64,000 nt of DNA from Seongchinamella unica (GTDB lineage Bacteria > Pseudomonadota > Gammaproteobacteria > Pseudomonadales > Halieaceae). The stretch lies in NCBI RefSeq assembly GCF_004354085.1, contig NZ_SMSE01000001.1:1541724-1605723 (forward strand), written 5' to 3'. The notes beneath the pieces were generated by a model. It ran no database searches, was not told the DNA's origin, and saw only the letters and a program-made list of their open reading frames with translations. Both the position numbers and the translations under genes were made by a program. Below, one piece after another: positions 53,240 to 63,076 of this stretch. Position 1 is the first letter of the stretch. Every line of letters starts with the position of its first letter.

Positions 53240-53689
53240 TCAAGCCGCAACCGCGGCAGATAGCAGCAGGGCCAGGGCCGCAGTAAGGCTAAGCTGGACG
53301 CGCATCCGGGCGTAATAGGCCGGCTGCGGGCGAAACATCGGGTGCCTGTGTTCCACCACCAGCAGCACCAGGAACATCAGGGCGCTGGTGGCCAGGTAAG
53401 CCCGGGTCGTCAGCAGGAAGTAACTGAAAAATACCACCAGGAAGATAACGTTGCTGATAAGCAGGGTAGACGCGTGTCGTTTTATCAGCGCCAGTCCCCA
53501 CCATGCCCCCAGCAGAAAGCTGAGGATGCCGAAGCTGTAGGCGGCAAGTGCAGTTTCGAACAGATCCCGGTGCCTGGCACATAGCACAGCACCTGCCGTC
53601 AGCGCGATAAACGGGATCAGCCCCAGTCGTCCCAGGCCGCTGGCGGCAGCCGGGAACTTACCAGGGCACTGGTTTGCCCTGCCAGTCAT
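53240..53689 (-). CDS. DUF3429 membrane protein
   Basis: About 149 residues from the ATG at 53689 (53725 is also possible). Five or so membrane helices: LGLIPFIALTAGAVLC, LAAYSFGILSFLLGAWWGLAL, LLISNVIFLVVFFSYFLL, then YLATSALMFLVLLVVEH and a final one. The FGILSFLLGAWWG motif fits DUF3429. Function unknown. Overlaps the 3' end of the SDR gene by about 30 nt. Confidence 0.75.
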   Translation of the reverse strand: MTGRANQCPGKFPAAASGLGRLGLIPFIALTAGAVLCARHRDLFETALAAYSFGILSFLLGAWWGLALIKRHASTLLISNVIFLVVFFSYFLLTTRAYLATSALMFLVLLVVEHRHPMFRPQPAYYARMRVQLSLTAALALLLSAAVAA

Positions 53690-54452
53690 AGAATTCTCCC
53701 GTGCGGCCGGGACGCAGCTGCGCAATCACCTCGAGCAGGGCGGTCGCGCTTTGTTCCGGCGTGAGTACCCGCTTGCGATAGTTTTTGCCGATGAAGGGCG
53801 CGGACAAACGGGATTCCACGGTACCTGGATGCAGGGCCACGACAGACACATTGCGGTGGCTGATTTTCCACTCGCAGGACAGGGTACGCAGCAGCATGTT
53901 CTGGGCCGCCTTGGCGGCCCGGTAGCTGTACCAGCCGCCAAGCCCGTTGTCTTCAATGCTGCCGACCCGCGCCGAAAGCGATGCCAGTACGGCCGGCTGC
54001 TGGTGCCTCATCAGAGACCCGAACGCCTGGCAGAGCAGAGGCAGAAAGGTGGCGTTGATGGCAAATGACCGTTGCAGTTGTTCGGGGTCAATATCCCGCA
54101 ACCGCTTTTCAGGGGAGTGGCCCTCACTGTGCAGCATGCCAATCGTGTTGATCAGCAGATGGATGCGCCCGACCTGCTGGCCGATGGATTCGGCGGCATT
54201 CGTGATCGATGCCGGTTCCCTGGCGTCCACATACACAGGGGTGACCCGGCTGTCCTCCAGCACGGTTTCCGGTCTGCGGGCAAGCAGGAAAGCTCGCCCC
54301 AGCCCGGGTTGGTGCAGGAGTTGCGCGAGGATCGCCGAGCCGATGGCGCCGTTACCCGCTACCACCACGTTGAATTCGGGCAGGTGCAGGAAGCCGGCAC
54401 TCTCGCTGGAGGCGGCGCCTGACTCGGTGGCTTGTGCAGTGATCTCAGTCAT
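53658..54452 (-). CDS. Short-chain dehydrogenase/reductase
   Basis: 264 residues. Rossmann start NVVVAGNGAIGSAIL near residue 28, LLINTIGMLHSEG at ~100, catalytic Ser in LASLSARVGSIED and the YSYRAAKAAQ motif (Y-x3-K) at ~180, then HPGTVESRLSAPF. Closest in style to C-factor (CsgA)-like SDRs. Substrate unknown. Shares an operon with the DUF3429 gene. Confidence 0.87.
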   Translation of the reverse strand: MTEITAQATESGAASSESAGFLHLPEFNVVVAGNGAIGSAILAQLLHQPGLGRAFLLARRPETVLEDSRVTPVYVDAREPASITNAAESIGQQVGRIHLLINTIGMLHSEGHSPEKRLRDIDPEQLQRSFAINATFLPLLCQAFGSLMRHQQPAVLASLSARVGSIEDNGLGGWYSYRAAKAAQNMLLRTLSCEWKISHRNVSVVALHPGTVESRLSAPFIGKNYRKRVLTPEQSATALLEVIAQLRPGRTGEFYDWQGKPVPW

Positions 54453-54689
54453 TTCAAGACTATACGTGGCCCCTGGCTGGTCGGATGATTGGTTTCCTTG
54501 GCCGGATCAGTCAGCTGAGTCCGCTGGTCTCAGCCGCGGGCTCGGGTACAACGTGAAGCCACCTGGCTGTATTGCCTGCCGTTTCTGGTCGAGGAGTGAT
54601 TTTTAGCGTCTATACTTCAGCAAACCCATGGAAATCTGGACCAGTTTTATGAGTGCCCCCATACCTGACCACTGCGACGGGATGAGCGA

Positions 54690-55670
54690 ATGACTGTCGC
54701 CTTTTTATCGCTGGGCATCCTGTTACTGCTGGCTGGTGGAGCCGGGCTGGTCTCGGGCGCGACCCGGTTGGCTGACAGGTGGGGACTTTCCCCCGCCCTG
54801 GTGGGGTTGACCGTGGTGGCCTTTGGTACCAGTGCGCCAGAGCTTGTGGTTAATGTGATCGGTGCGCTGCAGGACCAGACCTCGCTTGCCTTTGGCAACG
54901 TGGCAGGCTCCAACCTGGCCAATCTTGGCCTGGTGCTTGGGTTTGCTGCACTGATCAGTCCGGTCAATCTGCAGAGCCAGCTGATAAGGCGCGAACTGGC
55001 ACTGTTGATGCTGGTGACTTCAATGCTCGCAGTGATGGTGATTGACCTCGCGCTGTCGGAGGGCGACGCCCGCATCAGCCGCTCCGATGGCCTGATTCTA
55101 CTGCTAATGTTCAGCACGGTGATCTACATCTCCGTTGGCGACCTGCTGCGCAGTCTCCAGGACCCGATGGTGCTCAGGGCCGAGGACCTGGAGGTGGCGA
55201 TGGCGCCGGCAGGTACAGCCGGCGCCGGACGTGACTGGATGCTGATCCTGGGGGGGGTGGTCGGACTATTGGCCGGCGGTCAGCTGACTATCGATTACGG
55301 CGCTCAACTGGCGACTATGCTCGGCGTGCCGCCTGTCATTATTGGTCTGTTGGTGGTGGCCCTGGGTACCAGCATGCCTGAACTGGTGACCTCGATTATT
55401 GCCGCCATACGTGGGGAGGCTGATCTTTGTGTGGGCAATGTCATCGGCTCCAATCTGTTCAACATCCTGTTTGTCCTGCCGATAAGCGCGTTGGTGCGCC
55501 CCCTGCCGATTCCCTCCGGTGGCCTTATGGACGTGCTGTTTTCACTGTTGCTGGCAGTGGCCATCGTTATCGTCTTTCTCACCGGCAGGGCGCGAATGGG
55601 GCGCGCAACCGGTACGGCCTTTATCCTGGTTTATCTTGCCTACATGACGTATCGCCTGTTGAGTGCCTGA
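54690..55670 (+). CDS. Sodium/calcium exchanger family antiporter (YrbG/CaxA-like)
   Basis: 326 residues with two inverted-topology halves. The alpha repeats are clear: VGLTVVAFGTSAPELVVNVIGAL at ~35-60 and IGLLVVALGTSMPELVTSIIAAI at ~215-240, each with the ion-binding Glu. About 10 membrane helices. Exchanges Na+ or H+ for Ca2+. Its stop overlaps the start of the frame containing the NfeD protease, so the three genes to 57803 may be one operon. Confidence 0.92.
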   Translation: MTVAFLSLGILLLLAGGAGLVSGATRLADRWGLSPALVGLTVVAFGTSAPELVVNVIGALQDQTSLAFGNVAGSNLANLGLVLGFAALISPVNLQSQLIRRELALLMLVTSMLAVMVIDLALSEGDARISRSDGLILLLMFSTVIYISVGDLLRSLQDPMVLRAEDLEVAMAPAGTAGAGRDWMLILGGVVGLLAGGQLTIDYGAQLATMLGVPPVIIGLLVVALGTSMPELVTSIIAAIRGEADLCVGNVIGSNLFNILFVLPISALVRPLPIPSGGLMDVLFSLLLAVAIVIVFLTGRARMGRATGTAFILVYLAYMTYRLLSA

Positions 55671-55713
55671 GGACGATAAGGCAGCTATTGGCGGCTTTGC
55701 CTATACTGGAGGT

Positions 55714-57045
55714 ATGAACGTCCACGGATTTTGTCAGTACCTCGCTGTCCTGCTGTGCGCAATGTCTGCTGCCATGGCCAGGGCGGACGTCTGGCTGGTG
55801 GATCTGCAAGGGGCCGTCGGCCCGGCCAGCGCCGACCATGTTATTCGCGGTATTCACCAGGCCGGCGAGGCCGGTGCCGAGCTGGTGATCCTGCGCATCG
55901 ATACCCCCGGGGGGCTGGACACTTCGATGCGCGAGATGATCAAGGTCATTCTCGCCTCCCCGGTCCCGGTGGCAGGTTATGTCGCCCCCGGTGGGGCCAG
56001 GGCGGCCAGTGCCGGCACCTATCTGCTGTATGCCGCGCATCTGGCGGTTATGGCGCCAGGCACCAATCTGGGCGCAGCCACGCCGGTACAGATTGCCGGT
56101 CCCCCGGGCCTGCCTGCAGGCGGCGACAAAGGGGAAAATCCGGATTCTCCCTCCGCCATGGAAAAGAAAATCGTCAACGATGCCGTGGCCTACATCCAGG
56201 GTCTGGCCCAGCTGCGCGGACGCAATGCCGAGTGGGCCGAGCGCGCGGTGCGCGGGGGCGAGAGCCTCTCTGCCGAGGATGCGTTGAAACTGGATGTGGT
56301 CGATTTCATGGCCGTATCAGTTGAAGATCTGTTACAGCAGGCGGACGGCCTTACCCTGAGCCTCGACGCTGGTGACATCACCCTGCAGACCGCCGGTCTG
56401 CCCGTTTACCACCACCCGGTGGACTGGCGCAGCGAATTTCTCGCCGTCATTACCAACCCCAATGTGGCCTACATCCTGATGCTGGTGGGCATTTATGGCC
56501 TGATTATCGAGTTCTATAACCCGGGCATCGGCCTGCCGGGTGTGATGGGTGCGCTGTGCCTGCTGCTGGCCCTGTATGCCCTGCAGGTGCTGCCGGTGAG
56601 CTATGCGGGCCTGGGCCTGCTGCTGCTCGGTGTTGCCCTGATGGTGGCGGAGGCCTTTGCGCCCAGTTTCGGCATTCTGGGCATCGGCGGTCTGGTTGCC
56701 TTCGTCATCGGCTCGGTGATGCTGATGGACACCGAATTGCCGGGCTATCGCATCGCCATGCCCGTCATTGCAGCGTTCGCCGTGTTCAGCGTGGCGATAT
56801 TCAGCATTGCCCTGAGCCTGGTCCTCAAGTCCCGGCGCCAGCTCAGCGTTGCCGGTGTAGAGCACCTGATTGGCGAGGTGGGCGTGGTAGAGCGGGTGAC
56901 CAGTGATGCCACCTGGGTGCGGCTGGATGGGGAGCTGTGGCACGCGGAATCGAACGCGACCCTGGCAGAAAATGACGAGGTGACGGTGGATGCCCTGGAT
57001 GGCCTGGTACTCAAGGTGAGTAAATCCCGCAAGGAGAAAAGCTGA
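55714..57045 (+). CDS. NfeD-family membrane serine protease (ClpP/SppA-like)
   Basis: About 443 residues from the ATG at 55714; a GTG at 55663 overlapping the antiporter stop is the other option because the GGAGG before 55714 is only one base from the ATG. Signal peptide, then a ClpP-like protease domain ([38 protein letters not shown] with the nucleophile Ser), four or more membrane helices ([22 protein letters not shown]...), and a C-terminal OB-fold NfeD domain ([10 protein letters not shown]...). Encoded directly before a slipin, its known partner. Confidence 0.9.
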   Translation: MNVHGFCQYLAVLLCAMSAAMARADVWLVDLQGAVGPASADHVIRGIHQAGEAGAELVILRIDTPGGLDTSMREMIKVILASPVPVAGYVAPGGARAASAGTYLLYAAHLAVMAPGTNLGAATPVQIAGPPGLPAGGDKGENPDSPSAMEKKIVNDAVAYIQGLAQLRGRNAEWAERAVRGGESLSAEDALKLDVVDFMAVSVEDLLQQADGLTLSLDAGDITLQTAGLPVYHHPVDWRSEFLAVITNPNVAYILMLVGIYGLIIEFYNPGIGLPGVMGALCLLLALYALQVLPVSYAGLGLLLLGVALMVAEAFAPSFGILGIGGLVAFVIGSVMLMDTELPGYRIAMPVIAAFAVFSVAIFSIALSLVLKSRRQLSVAGVEHLIGEVGVVERVTSDATWVRLDGELWHAESNATLAENDEVTVDALDGLVLKVSKSRKEKS

Positions 57046-57803
57046 TGTTTGGATTTGAATATTTTGGTGGCGTGATCACGTTGTTGGTCATCGCACTTGT
57101 GTTTTCCATGTTCAGGGTGCTGCGGGAATACGAACGCGGTGTGATTTTTATGCTGGGCCGTTTCTACAAGGTGAAGGGCCCAGGCCTTATCATCCTCATC
57201 CCGGTGCTGCAGCAAATGGTGCGGGTGGATTTGCGGACTGTGGTCATGGATGTCCCCACCCAGGATGTGATATCCCGGGACAACGTCTCGGTGCAGGTCA
57301 ATGCGGTGATCTACTTCCGGGTGCTGGACCCCGAAAGGGCCATCATCCAGGTGGAGAACTTTCTCGAGGCTACCAGCCAGCTGTCCCAGACGACCCTGCG
57401 TTCGGTTCTCGGCCAGCACGACCTGGACGATATGCTTGCCGAGCGTGACCGCCTGAATACGGATATCCAGAATATACTGGACAAGCAAACTGCGGCCTGG
57501 GGGATCAAGGTAGCCAACGTCGAGATCAAGCACGTGGACCTCAACGAGACCATGGTCCGGGCTATCGCCAAACAGGCCGAGGCAGAGCGGGAACGTCGCG
57601 CCAAGGTGATTCACGCCGCCGGCGAGTACGAGGCGGCGGAAAAGCTGGCCCAGGCCGCCGAGGTCCTGGCCCACGAGGACAAGGCCATCCAGCTGCGCTA
57701 CATGCAGACCCTGGTGGAAATAGCGGGGGACAAGAGCAACACGATCGTCTTCCCCATGCCCGTGGATATCCTGGAAAAGCTGAACACCAAGCCCGGGGAA
57801 TAG
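57045..57803 (+). CDS. Slipin / SPFH-domain stomatin-like protein
   Basis: 252 residues. N-terminal membrane helix, then SPFH domain ([55 protein letters not shown]) and a C-terminal helical coiled-coil ([29 protein letters not shown]). Forms membrane oligomers and is the usual substrate or partner of NfeD proteases. Start codon overlaps the NfeD stop (TGATG), with AAGGAG upstream. Confidence 0.93.
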   Translation: MFGFEYFGGVITLLVIALVFSMFRVLREYERGVIFMLGRFYKVKGPGLIILIPVLQQMVRVDLRTVVMDVPTQDVISRDNVSVQVNAVIYFRVLDPERAIIQVENFLEATSQLSQTTLRSVLGQHDLDDMLAERDRLNTDIQNILDKQTAAWGIKVANVEIKHVDLNETMVRAIAKQAEAERERRAKVIHAAGEYEAAEKLAQAAEVLAHEDKAIQLRYMQTLVEIAGDKSNTIVFPMPVDILEKLNTKPGE

Positions 57804-57818
57804 AAGCGCAGGGCGTCC

Positions 57819-59207
57819 CTAGGGTGCGTCCTGGCCCTTCGGCGCGGTGCCAATGGGCCGAACGTTCCTGCGCGCTGCCTCGGACTGCCCTTCAGCCAGC
57901 GGAGGGGACGACTGCTCCCACAGGAAGTTGCGCACATCACGGTAGGCCACAGGATCCGTGGATAACTCCACCACCAGTCGCAGACCGTCGCTGAAGTAAG
58001 GGTCATCGGTGAGGTTGACTGCCGGCGCATCCGGGTTTGCCCGGCGTGATCCGCTGACGAACCCAAAGCGCCTGACCAGGCCCTCGGCGAGCAGGCTGTG
58101 GAGGAAGTATTCGCGAGTGAGATCCACCTCCGGATCAATGATGTGCGTGGTCAGTGTCGGTGATTCCGGCGTCAGCTTGATGCCGATATCACGGCTTATC
58201 TGCCCCACCCATACCTGCTGACCATCGTAGAGAAAGGGCGCGAGCCACAAGCGGAGATGATTTCGCTGGACGATATTCCGTCGCGACCGTTGCAGGGCGA
58301 AATCCTGTTTGCGTTCGAACGCATACAGGCCACTGACCGGCGCCACGGGATAACTGCCGCCACTGGCGGCGGCACTGACCAGTTTCTGGATACTTTCCGG
58401 CGTGATGCGGTGGGTGAACGACCAACCGGCGCGGGAGAGGGAGTTGAGGACGTCGTCGGATTCACCCACTATCACCAGGTTCAGGGGGTCACCCTCACGG
58501 GAACCGTCCTGGTTGAAGGCGCAGCAGGGTAAGGATTCCAGTCGCTGGCGAAATTCCGCTTCAGAGAGGCTTGGTAGCGAACGACCGGCATAGGTATGCC
58601 CAGGGTCCAGGCGCTCGTAGTCGAAAATGCCGTCGGGAAGCGGTACCGAAAAGCCGAAACGCAGGTCCAGGTACTCGTGCGGCAGGGACTGCGTGTCGCC
58701 GCGCCGGCGGGCCATCTCCACCGCAAAGGCATCCGGTGCCAGGCGTATATCGATGTATCGACCTCCCAGTACTTTGGGCAGGTAGACAAAACCCTCGGTG
58801 ATCATCCCCGGTTCCATCAGTACCCTCACCGACTTGTTGCGCAGGAATTGGCGAATCGCTTCCTGTTGTTCCGCTGAATAATGGCCATCGAGCATCAGGG
58901 TCACTTCGTCCGGCGAAAATATGTCCGGGTCCAGCGCGTTGCGCATAAACCAGAGTTTCAGGGCTGATTCGTTGCGTATGCTCAGCCAGACGGCAGACAG
59001 CCCCGCGGCACCGAAGTCAAAACCAAAATGCTCCTGAGCAGCATCGTCGGTGAGAATGGCGACGGATACCGTGACATCTTTCAGGGTCTTGCTCTGCAGC
59101 CCCTGCAGTTGCAGGGGACGGTCGTAGGAAAGGGACAGCTGGCTGGCACAGCCTGTCGTCATTAACAGCACGATGACTGCGGCCACGATTTTCTGGTACA
59201 TGATCAT
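57819..59207 (-). CDS. LssY-C-domain lipoprotein
   Basis: About 462 residues from the ATG at 59207 (59201 is equally possible). Lipoprotein signal with lipobox TTGC near residue 20. The central and C-terminal regions have DPLNLVIVGESDDVLNSLSRAGW and LRLWLAPFLYDGQQVWVGQISRDIG, the pattern of the LssY C-terminal domain. Function of that domain is not established. Convergent with the slipin gene. Confidence 0.75.
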   Translation of the reverse strand: MIMYQKIVAAVIVLLMTTGCASQLSLSYDRPLQLQGLQSKTLKDVTVSVAILTDDAAQEHFGFDFGAAGLSAVWLSIRNESALKLWFMRNALDPDIFSPDEVTLMLDGHYSAEQQEAIRQFLRNKSVRVLMEPGMITEGFVYLPKVLGGRYIDIRLAPDAFAVEMARRRGDTQSLPHEYLDLRFGFSVPLPDGIFDYERLDPGHTYAGRSLPSLSEAEFRQRLESLPCCAFNQDGSREGDPLNLVIVGESDDVLNSLSRAGWSFTHRITPESIQKLVSAAASGGSYPVAPVSGLYAFERKQDFALQRSRRNIVQRNHLRLWLAPFLYDGQQVWVGQISRDIGIKLTPESPTLTTHIIDPEVDLTREYFLHSLLAEGLVRRFGFVSGSRRANPDAPAVNLTDDPYFSDGLRLVVELSTDPVAYRDVRNFLWEQSSPPLAEGQSEAARRNVRPIGTAPKGQDAP

Positions 59208-59337
59208 ATAGCCGGAGACGGCGTTGGGCGGCTGGCAATCAATGTTTACCGGCATTCTTCGGTTTCCAGATCCCCCCTTCATCAGTGATGAACCGGTGGT
59301 GTTGGAGAAGGAAAAGCGAGCAGACAACACATGCGCC

Positions 59338-60393
59338 TCAGCGATTCGCGATCAGGTCGGCAATAACGAAGTCCAGCATACTCTGCCAGAGGCCGAGGCG
59401 ATCGTATTCGTTGGTGACCAGGAAATTGCCCAGGGGCACTTCAGACATGTCCAGTGGCACGCTGACCGCCCAGTGATCTGCGTTGGCGTAACCCAGCAGT
59501 GTGCTTCCCGGCAGCAACTGGTCCCAGTGCAGCAGCGCGCCATCGTTCAGCGGGTGAACCGCTCCCAGCAGTTTGTAGGGCGAGCGCAGTGCTCGCGATA
59601 CCCTGGCCGGTTCCGGTGCCGTTACCATCGAGTAGGCCGGTACCGGTAGCGGCAGGTTGTCCTTGAGCCAGGCATGGCGGACCCGGGGGCTCAAGCTTTC
59701 CAGGGCCAGGCCATCGCCCTCGCTACAGTCGCCAAAGGGGCTGAAGTGAAGCAGTTGTTCCGTGCCCCCGGAGTCATTGTCGGCGACCGGTGAACCCCCG
59801 ATGGCGCCGGCAACACTGATAAAGCCCGCGGTGTGGGCAGCGAGCTGCGGGTACTGTTCCAGGGCGACGATGATGTCGTTGGCGCCCTTGGAGTAGCCCA
59901 CCAGTATCAGTGGTCGTGGATCGTCGAGTTCGTCCTCAAGGGCGGCGAAGAGTAAGGCAGCGTTGCGATCACTGCCCGAGAGACCCTCGATCTCGAGCAG
60001 CCGGGTATCGAAACCCAGGTCGCGCAGCTGGTTAAGAGGAAGCTCCGGTTCGTCGATGAGTTCACGCACACAGTCCCAGCCCACGCCCAGAGCCACCGCG
60101 ATACGAAAGTCACCCCGTCGCGCGGTATCGACCGCCGGGACGTTCAGTGCGGGGCCCTCGTCGCGGAATTTACGCAGTTGTTCGCTGCAGTTTGCACTGT
60201 CATCCGCTTCGCTGACACAATAAACAGCGCGAAAGTCGGCCCTGCGGTCGATTACGCCGACGAAATTGGCCGGCGCCAGGGACAGCGGCACATAGTCAGT
60301 GGTGTCGACAAATTCAGGCATGGGTGAACAGGCTGACAGCAGGCCCGCGACAATGGCGCAGGCTAGACCTGCGTTGAGCTGGAAGCGTCTCAT
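59338..60393 (-). CDS. Alpha/beta-hydrolase-like lipoprotein
   Basis: About 351 residues from the ATG at 60393, which starts a clean lipoprotein signal (lipobox LSAC near residue 24); the upstream frame to 60720 overlaps the nhaR start region and is rejected. A serine-hydrolase nucleophile elbow GYSKGAND lies at residue ~193, preceded by LILV, and a late His occurs in ANADHWAVSVP. Probably a periplasmic or outer-membrane esterase/lipase-like protein; substrate unknown. Same orientation as the LssY-C lipoprotein. Confidence 0.75.
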   Translation of the reverse strand: MRRFQLNAGLACAIVAGLLSACSPMPEFVDTTDYVPLSLAPANFVGVIDRRADFRAVYCVSEADDSANCSEQLRKFRDEGPALNVPAVDTARRGDFRIAVALGVGWDCVRELIDEPELPLNQLRDLGFDTRLLEIEGLSGSDRNAALLFAALEDELDDPRPLILVGYSKGANDIIVALEQYPQLAAHTAGFISVAGAIGGSPVADNDSGGTEQLLHFSPFGDCSEGDGLALESLSPRVRHAWLKDNLPLPVPAYSMVTAPEPARVSRALRSPYKLLGAVHPLNDGALLHWDQLLPGSTLLGYANADHWAVSVPLDMSEVPLGNFLVTNEYDRLGLWQSMLDFVIADLIANR

Positions 60394-60606
60394 AGTCTGC
60401 CCACGTTTTGGTCCCTCAGTCACCGATCGATTCGCGCATGGCGCTGGCCTGTTGCAGTAAAGCCAGCTGCTACGACAGTACGGCGATGCTGCAATGATAG
60501 CCAGAGTTCTGTTCGACGGTACAGCCGCTTTTCTCAGGTTTGATCGATCTTTTTCAAGCGAAGCATCGTATAATTCGAGGTTATAGCGATTCTCCGGAGC
60601 GACAGG

Positions 60607-61509
60607 TTGCGCCACCTCAATTATAGCCATCTCCAGTACTTCTGGACCGTAGCCAATGAAGGCAGCATCGCCCGCGCCTCTGAGGTGCTTCATATCACAC
60701 CCCAGACCATTTCGGGCCAATTGAAACTACTGGACGAGGCGGTGGGGGAGCCTTTGTTCCAGCGGGTGGGCCGTGGCCTGGAACTCACCGACACGGGCTC
60801 ACTGGTCAAGCAGTATGCCGACGACATTTTTACCCTGGGGGGCGAACTCGCCCAGGTCGTGCGTGGCCGCCAGGCGGCCAGCCAGGTGCTGAACGTGGGG
60901 ATTGTCCACTCTATCGCCAAGCTCATATCCTATCGAGTGCTGCACCCGGTGGTAGCAGCTGATTCGGGAATGCGCCTGTCCTGTGTGGAAGGGGATCTGG
61001 ATGAATTGCTCGCCGATCTGTCGGTACACCGTCTGGACCTCGTGTTGTCTGACCGTCGAATGCCGGTCAACACCAGCGTCAAGGCCTACAATCACTCTCT
61101 GGGCGACAGCCCTATCGCCCTGTTCTGCAAGCCGACGGCGATACGCCGCTACAAGACCGACTTCCCGCAGACACTGCACGGGGCACCCATGCTGATGCCC
61201 GGCCGTGGCTCCGCGATGCGTCGGGAGCTTGATGACTGGTTTGAACGGATGAAGATAGAGCCACGGATAGTTGCCGAGTTTGACGACAGCGCGCTGCTGA
61301 AAATGTTTGGTGCCGGGGATGCCGGTGTGTTTCCCGCGCCCCACGCCATTGCGCCCGAAATAGAGCGCATGTACAGCGCGAGGGTGATTGGCATGGCAGA
61401 TGGGGTCCGTGAAACCTACCTGGCGATCTCGCCGGAGCGTCGTCTTAAGAACCCGGCGGTGCTCGCGGTCATTGAGCGTGCCAGGGAGCAGCTGTTCCCT
61501 GCGGCCTGA
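60607..61509 (+). CDS. nhaR: LysR-family activator NhaR
   Basis: 300 residues from a TTG start with GGAG about 8 nt upstream. N-terminal winged helix (HLNYSHLQYFWTVANEGSIARASEVLHITPQTISGQLKLLDEAVGEPLF, here spread over residues 3-52) is the distinctive NhaR version of the LysR HTH. The C-terminal effector domain follows. NhaR activates Na+/H+ antiporter and other genes in response to Na+. No nhaA is nearby in the window; the Na/Ca exchanger is 5 kb away. Confidence 0.85.
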   Translation: MRHLNYSHLQYFWTVANEGSIARASEVLHITPQTISGQLKLLDEAVGEPLFQRVGRGLELTDTGSLVKQYADDIFTLGGELAQVVRGRQAASQVLNVGIVHSIAKLISYRVLHPVVAADSGMRLSCVEGDLDELLADLSVHRLDLVLSDRRMPVNTSVKAYNHSLGDSPIALFCKPTAIRRYKTDFPQTLHGAPMLMPGRGSAMRRELDDWFERMKIEPRIVAEFDDSALLKMFGAGDAGVFPAPHAIAPEIERMYSARVIGMADGVRETYLAISPERRLKNPAVLAVIERAREQLFPAA

Positions 61510-61609
61510 GTTCGGGAAAGACGATGTTTTGGGGCGGATTATACGTATTGTCCGATACATTGCATTCGGCCATCATTGCCGGCATGTGGGTTAATAACGA
61601 GGTTGCTCA

Positions 61610-61945
61610 ATGAACGCTCCAGTTTCAGGCATAGGCATTGGTGAGTCATCCGCAGTTGGCGAGCATCTGGAAATACCGCTGGTAAACGGGGGCTATTGTG
61701 CCAGGGAATCCGCAGACTGCGTGTTGCAGATGATCGCCGATTTGCGCAGCTACCACCGGCGCCGGATGTTCAGTCATCAGGAGCGGTTCGGTGTGCCTGA
61801 TCCGTTCTCGGAGCGGGCGCTGAACGACCTTGCCAAGGCGCATGAAAGCGCGACCCGGCTGATTGAGGAAGCGAGTGGCAGCAGGGTTGAGCTTTCCCTG
61901 GAACCTACGCTGAAAGTCTCCGTCGCCGCTACACCCGAAAACTGA
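61610..61945 (+). CDS. Hypothetical protein, 111 residues
   Basis: No recognised family. Cytoplasmic by sequence (no signal or membrane helix). Central VLQMIADLRSYHRRRMFSHQERFG and a helical ALNDLAKAHESATRLIEEASG segment; the latter part is charged. An AGGTTGCTCA element precedes the ATG and the codon use is like its neighbours, so I think it is real. Confidence 0.55.
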   Translation: MNAPVSGIGIGESSAVGEHLEIPLVNGGYCARESADCVLQMIADLRSYHRRRMFSHQERFGVPDPFSERALNDLAKAHESATRLIEEASGSRVELSLEPTLKVSVAATPEN

Positions 61946-62363
61946 GCCACAAGTCCCTCCGCACAGTGGCTCTTCGCAGGATGGATGGGCTACTGCCGAT
62001 GGCGCTTGACGATCGCCAGCAGTCGGGCGATGACGTCGTTAGGGTCATCGTTATTCGCCGATAGTACGTCGAAATGGGCATAGCCCACCAGAGATAGAAA
62101 GCTCAAAACCGCCGCTGGACCCACGATAGGTTGGAAGCGCCGGGCTGTATCGCCCCGGCGCGGGGCGCGGAGTGATCCCGTCGCAAGTGGGGGCGGAACA
62201 AGAGGCGATGGCGGCGGCACGCATCAGCTGTACCGGTTGTTGACGTCAGCGGTCACGATAAGGGACATTGGCTTTCCAGGGGAACTGTGGGAGTAGTGTG
62301 GTGGACAGCTGTGCGGGTTTATACTCTGACCCCAAATCCACAACCCGGAATCCAGAGGTGTAT
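61946..62363. other. Gap with a possible gene remnant
   Basis: About 418 bp between the 111-residue gene and the next supported gene. Besides the minus-strand fragment at 61990-62220 I see no gene, repeat or clear promoter. AGAGG at 62353-62357 is the ribosome binding site for the next gene. Confidence 0.4.
61990..62220 (-). pseudogene. Possible remnant of an alpha/beta hydrolase C-terminus
   Basis: A 76-codon frame whose last ~35 residues (VGYAHFDVLSANNDDPNDVIARLLAIVKRHRQ, given here in family-like form: GYAHFDVLS then DVIARLLAIV) resemble the catalytic-His C-terminus of alpha/beta hydrolases. The first ~40 residues are Pro/Arg-rich and unlike any protein, suggesting the 5' part has been lost. 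Low confidence; could also be a chance frame. Confidence 0.3.
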
Positions 62364-62930
62364 GTGTTGCAGAAATCCTCCAACAGCCGGATCGGCAAGG
62401 TCTGGCTTGCGCCGGTGTTCGTCGGGTTCTGGTTGGCCAGTCTGGTTCACGCCGCCTTCACCACCACTGTGCCCGTCTCGGAGCGCCTGGCGGGTGATGT
62501 CGCGGTATCCAATTTTCCGGTGGCTCTGGCGCTGGAGGAGTTCAGGCTCCTGCTGACGGAGCCACAGGTGTTGTTTCTGGGGCCGGAGCGAATCGGTCTT
62601 CGGGTCGCGTTCCAGGCCTACGATCACCGCCCGGCGCAGGGAGTCGCCATCAGTGAGACCGGTCAGGCCATGCTGTCGGGCAGGGTTGCTTACGATGCCG
62701 GCGCCGGCGAGGTGCTACTGCACGATCCGCGTCTGGAGCAACTGAACTTTGATCGCGACAATGCGGTAACGCGGCAATTTACCGACCTGTTGCGGGCGGC
62801 ATGGTCCGACCGTGTTAGCAACCCGATGCGCTCGACATTGCCCCCGCACCCCTACCTGCAGCCGTTCAAGGCCAATATTACCGATATCCTCTACGACGGC
62901 AGCCACATCAGCCTGGTTCTCGCTTACTGA
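62364..62930 (+). CDS. Hypothetical exported protein, DUF1439-like
   Basis: About 188 residues from a GTG at 62364 (or TTG at 62367) behind AGAGG. A signal-like helix (VWLAPVFVGFWLASLVHAAF) is followed by a beta-rich domain with VLFLGPERIGLRVAFQAYD, AMLSGRVAYDAGAGEVLLHDPRLEQL and a C-terminal ILYDGSHISLVLAY, reminiscent of the YceB/DUF1439 lipid-binding-like fold. No lipobox Cys is seen. The assignment is tentative. Confidence 0.6.
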   Translation: MLQKSSNSRIGKVWLAPVFVGFWLASLVHAAFTTTVPVSERLAGDVAVSNFPVALALEEFRLLLTEPQVLFLGPERIGLRVAFQAYDHRPAQGVAISETGQAMLSGRVAYDAGAGEVLLHDPRLEQLNFDRDNAVTRQFTDLLRAAWSDRVSNPMRSTLPPHPYLQPFKANITDILYDGSHISLVLAY

Positions 62931-63076
62931 GGCAGAACCCCGAAAACGCTGCAACTGTGAGCCGTCGCTGCGTCTTTTACAGGCTTTGAGCGGTGTTCGG
63001 CACCGCAGCTCACTGGTAATACGCTGGACTTGAACTAACGTAACAAGGGAGAGCCATGCACGGGAGTTGACGAACA

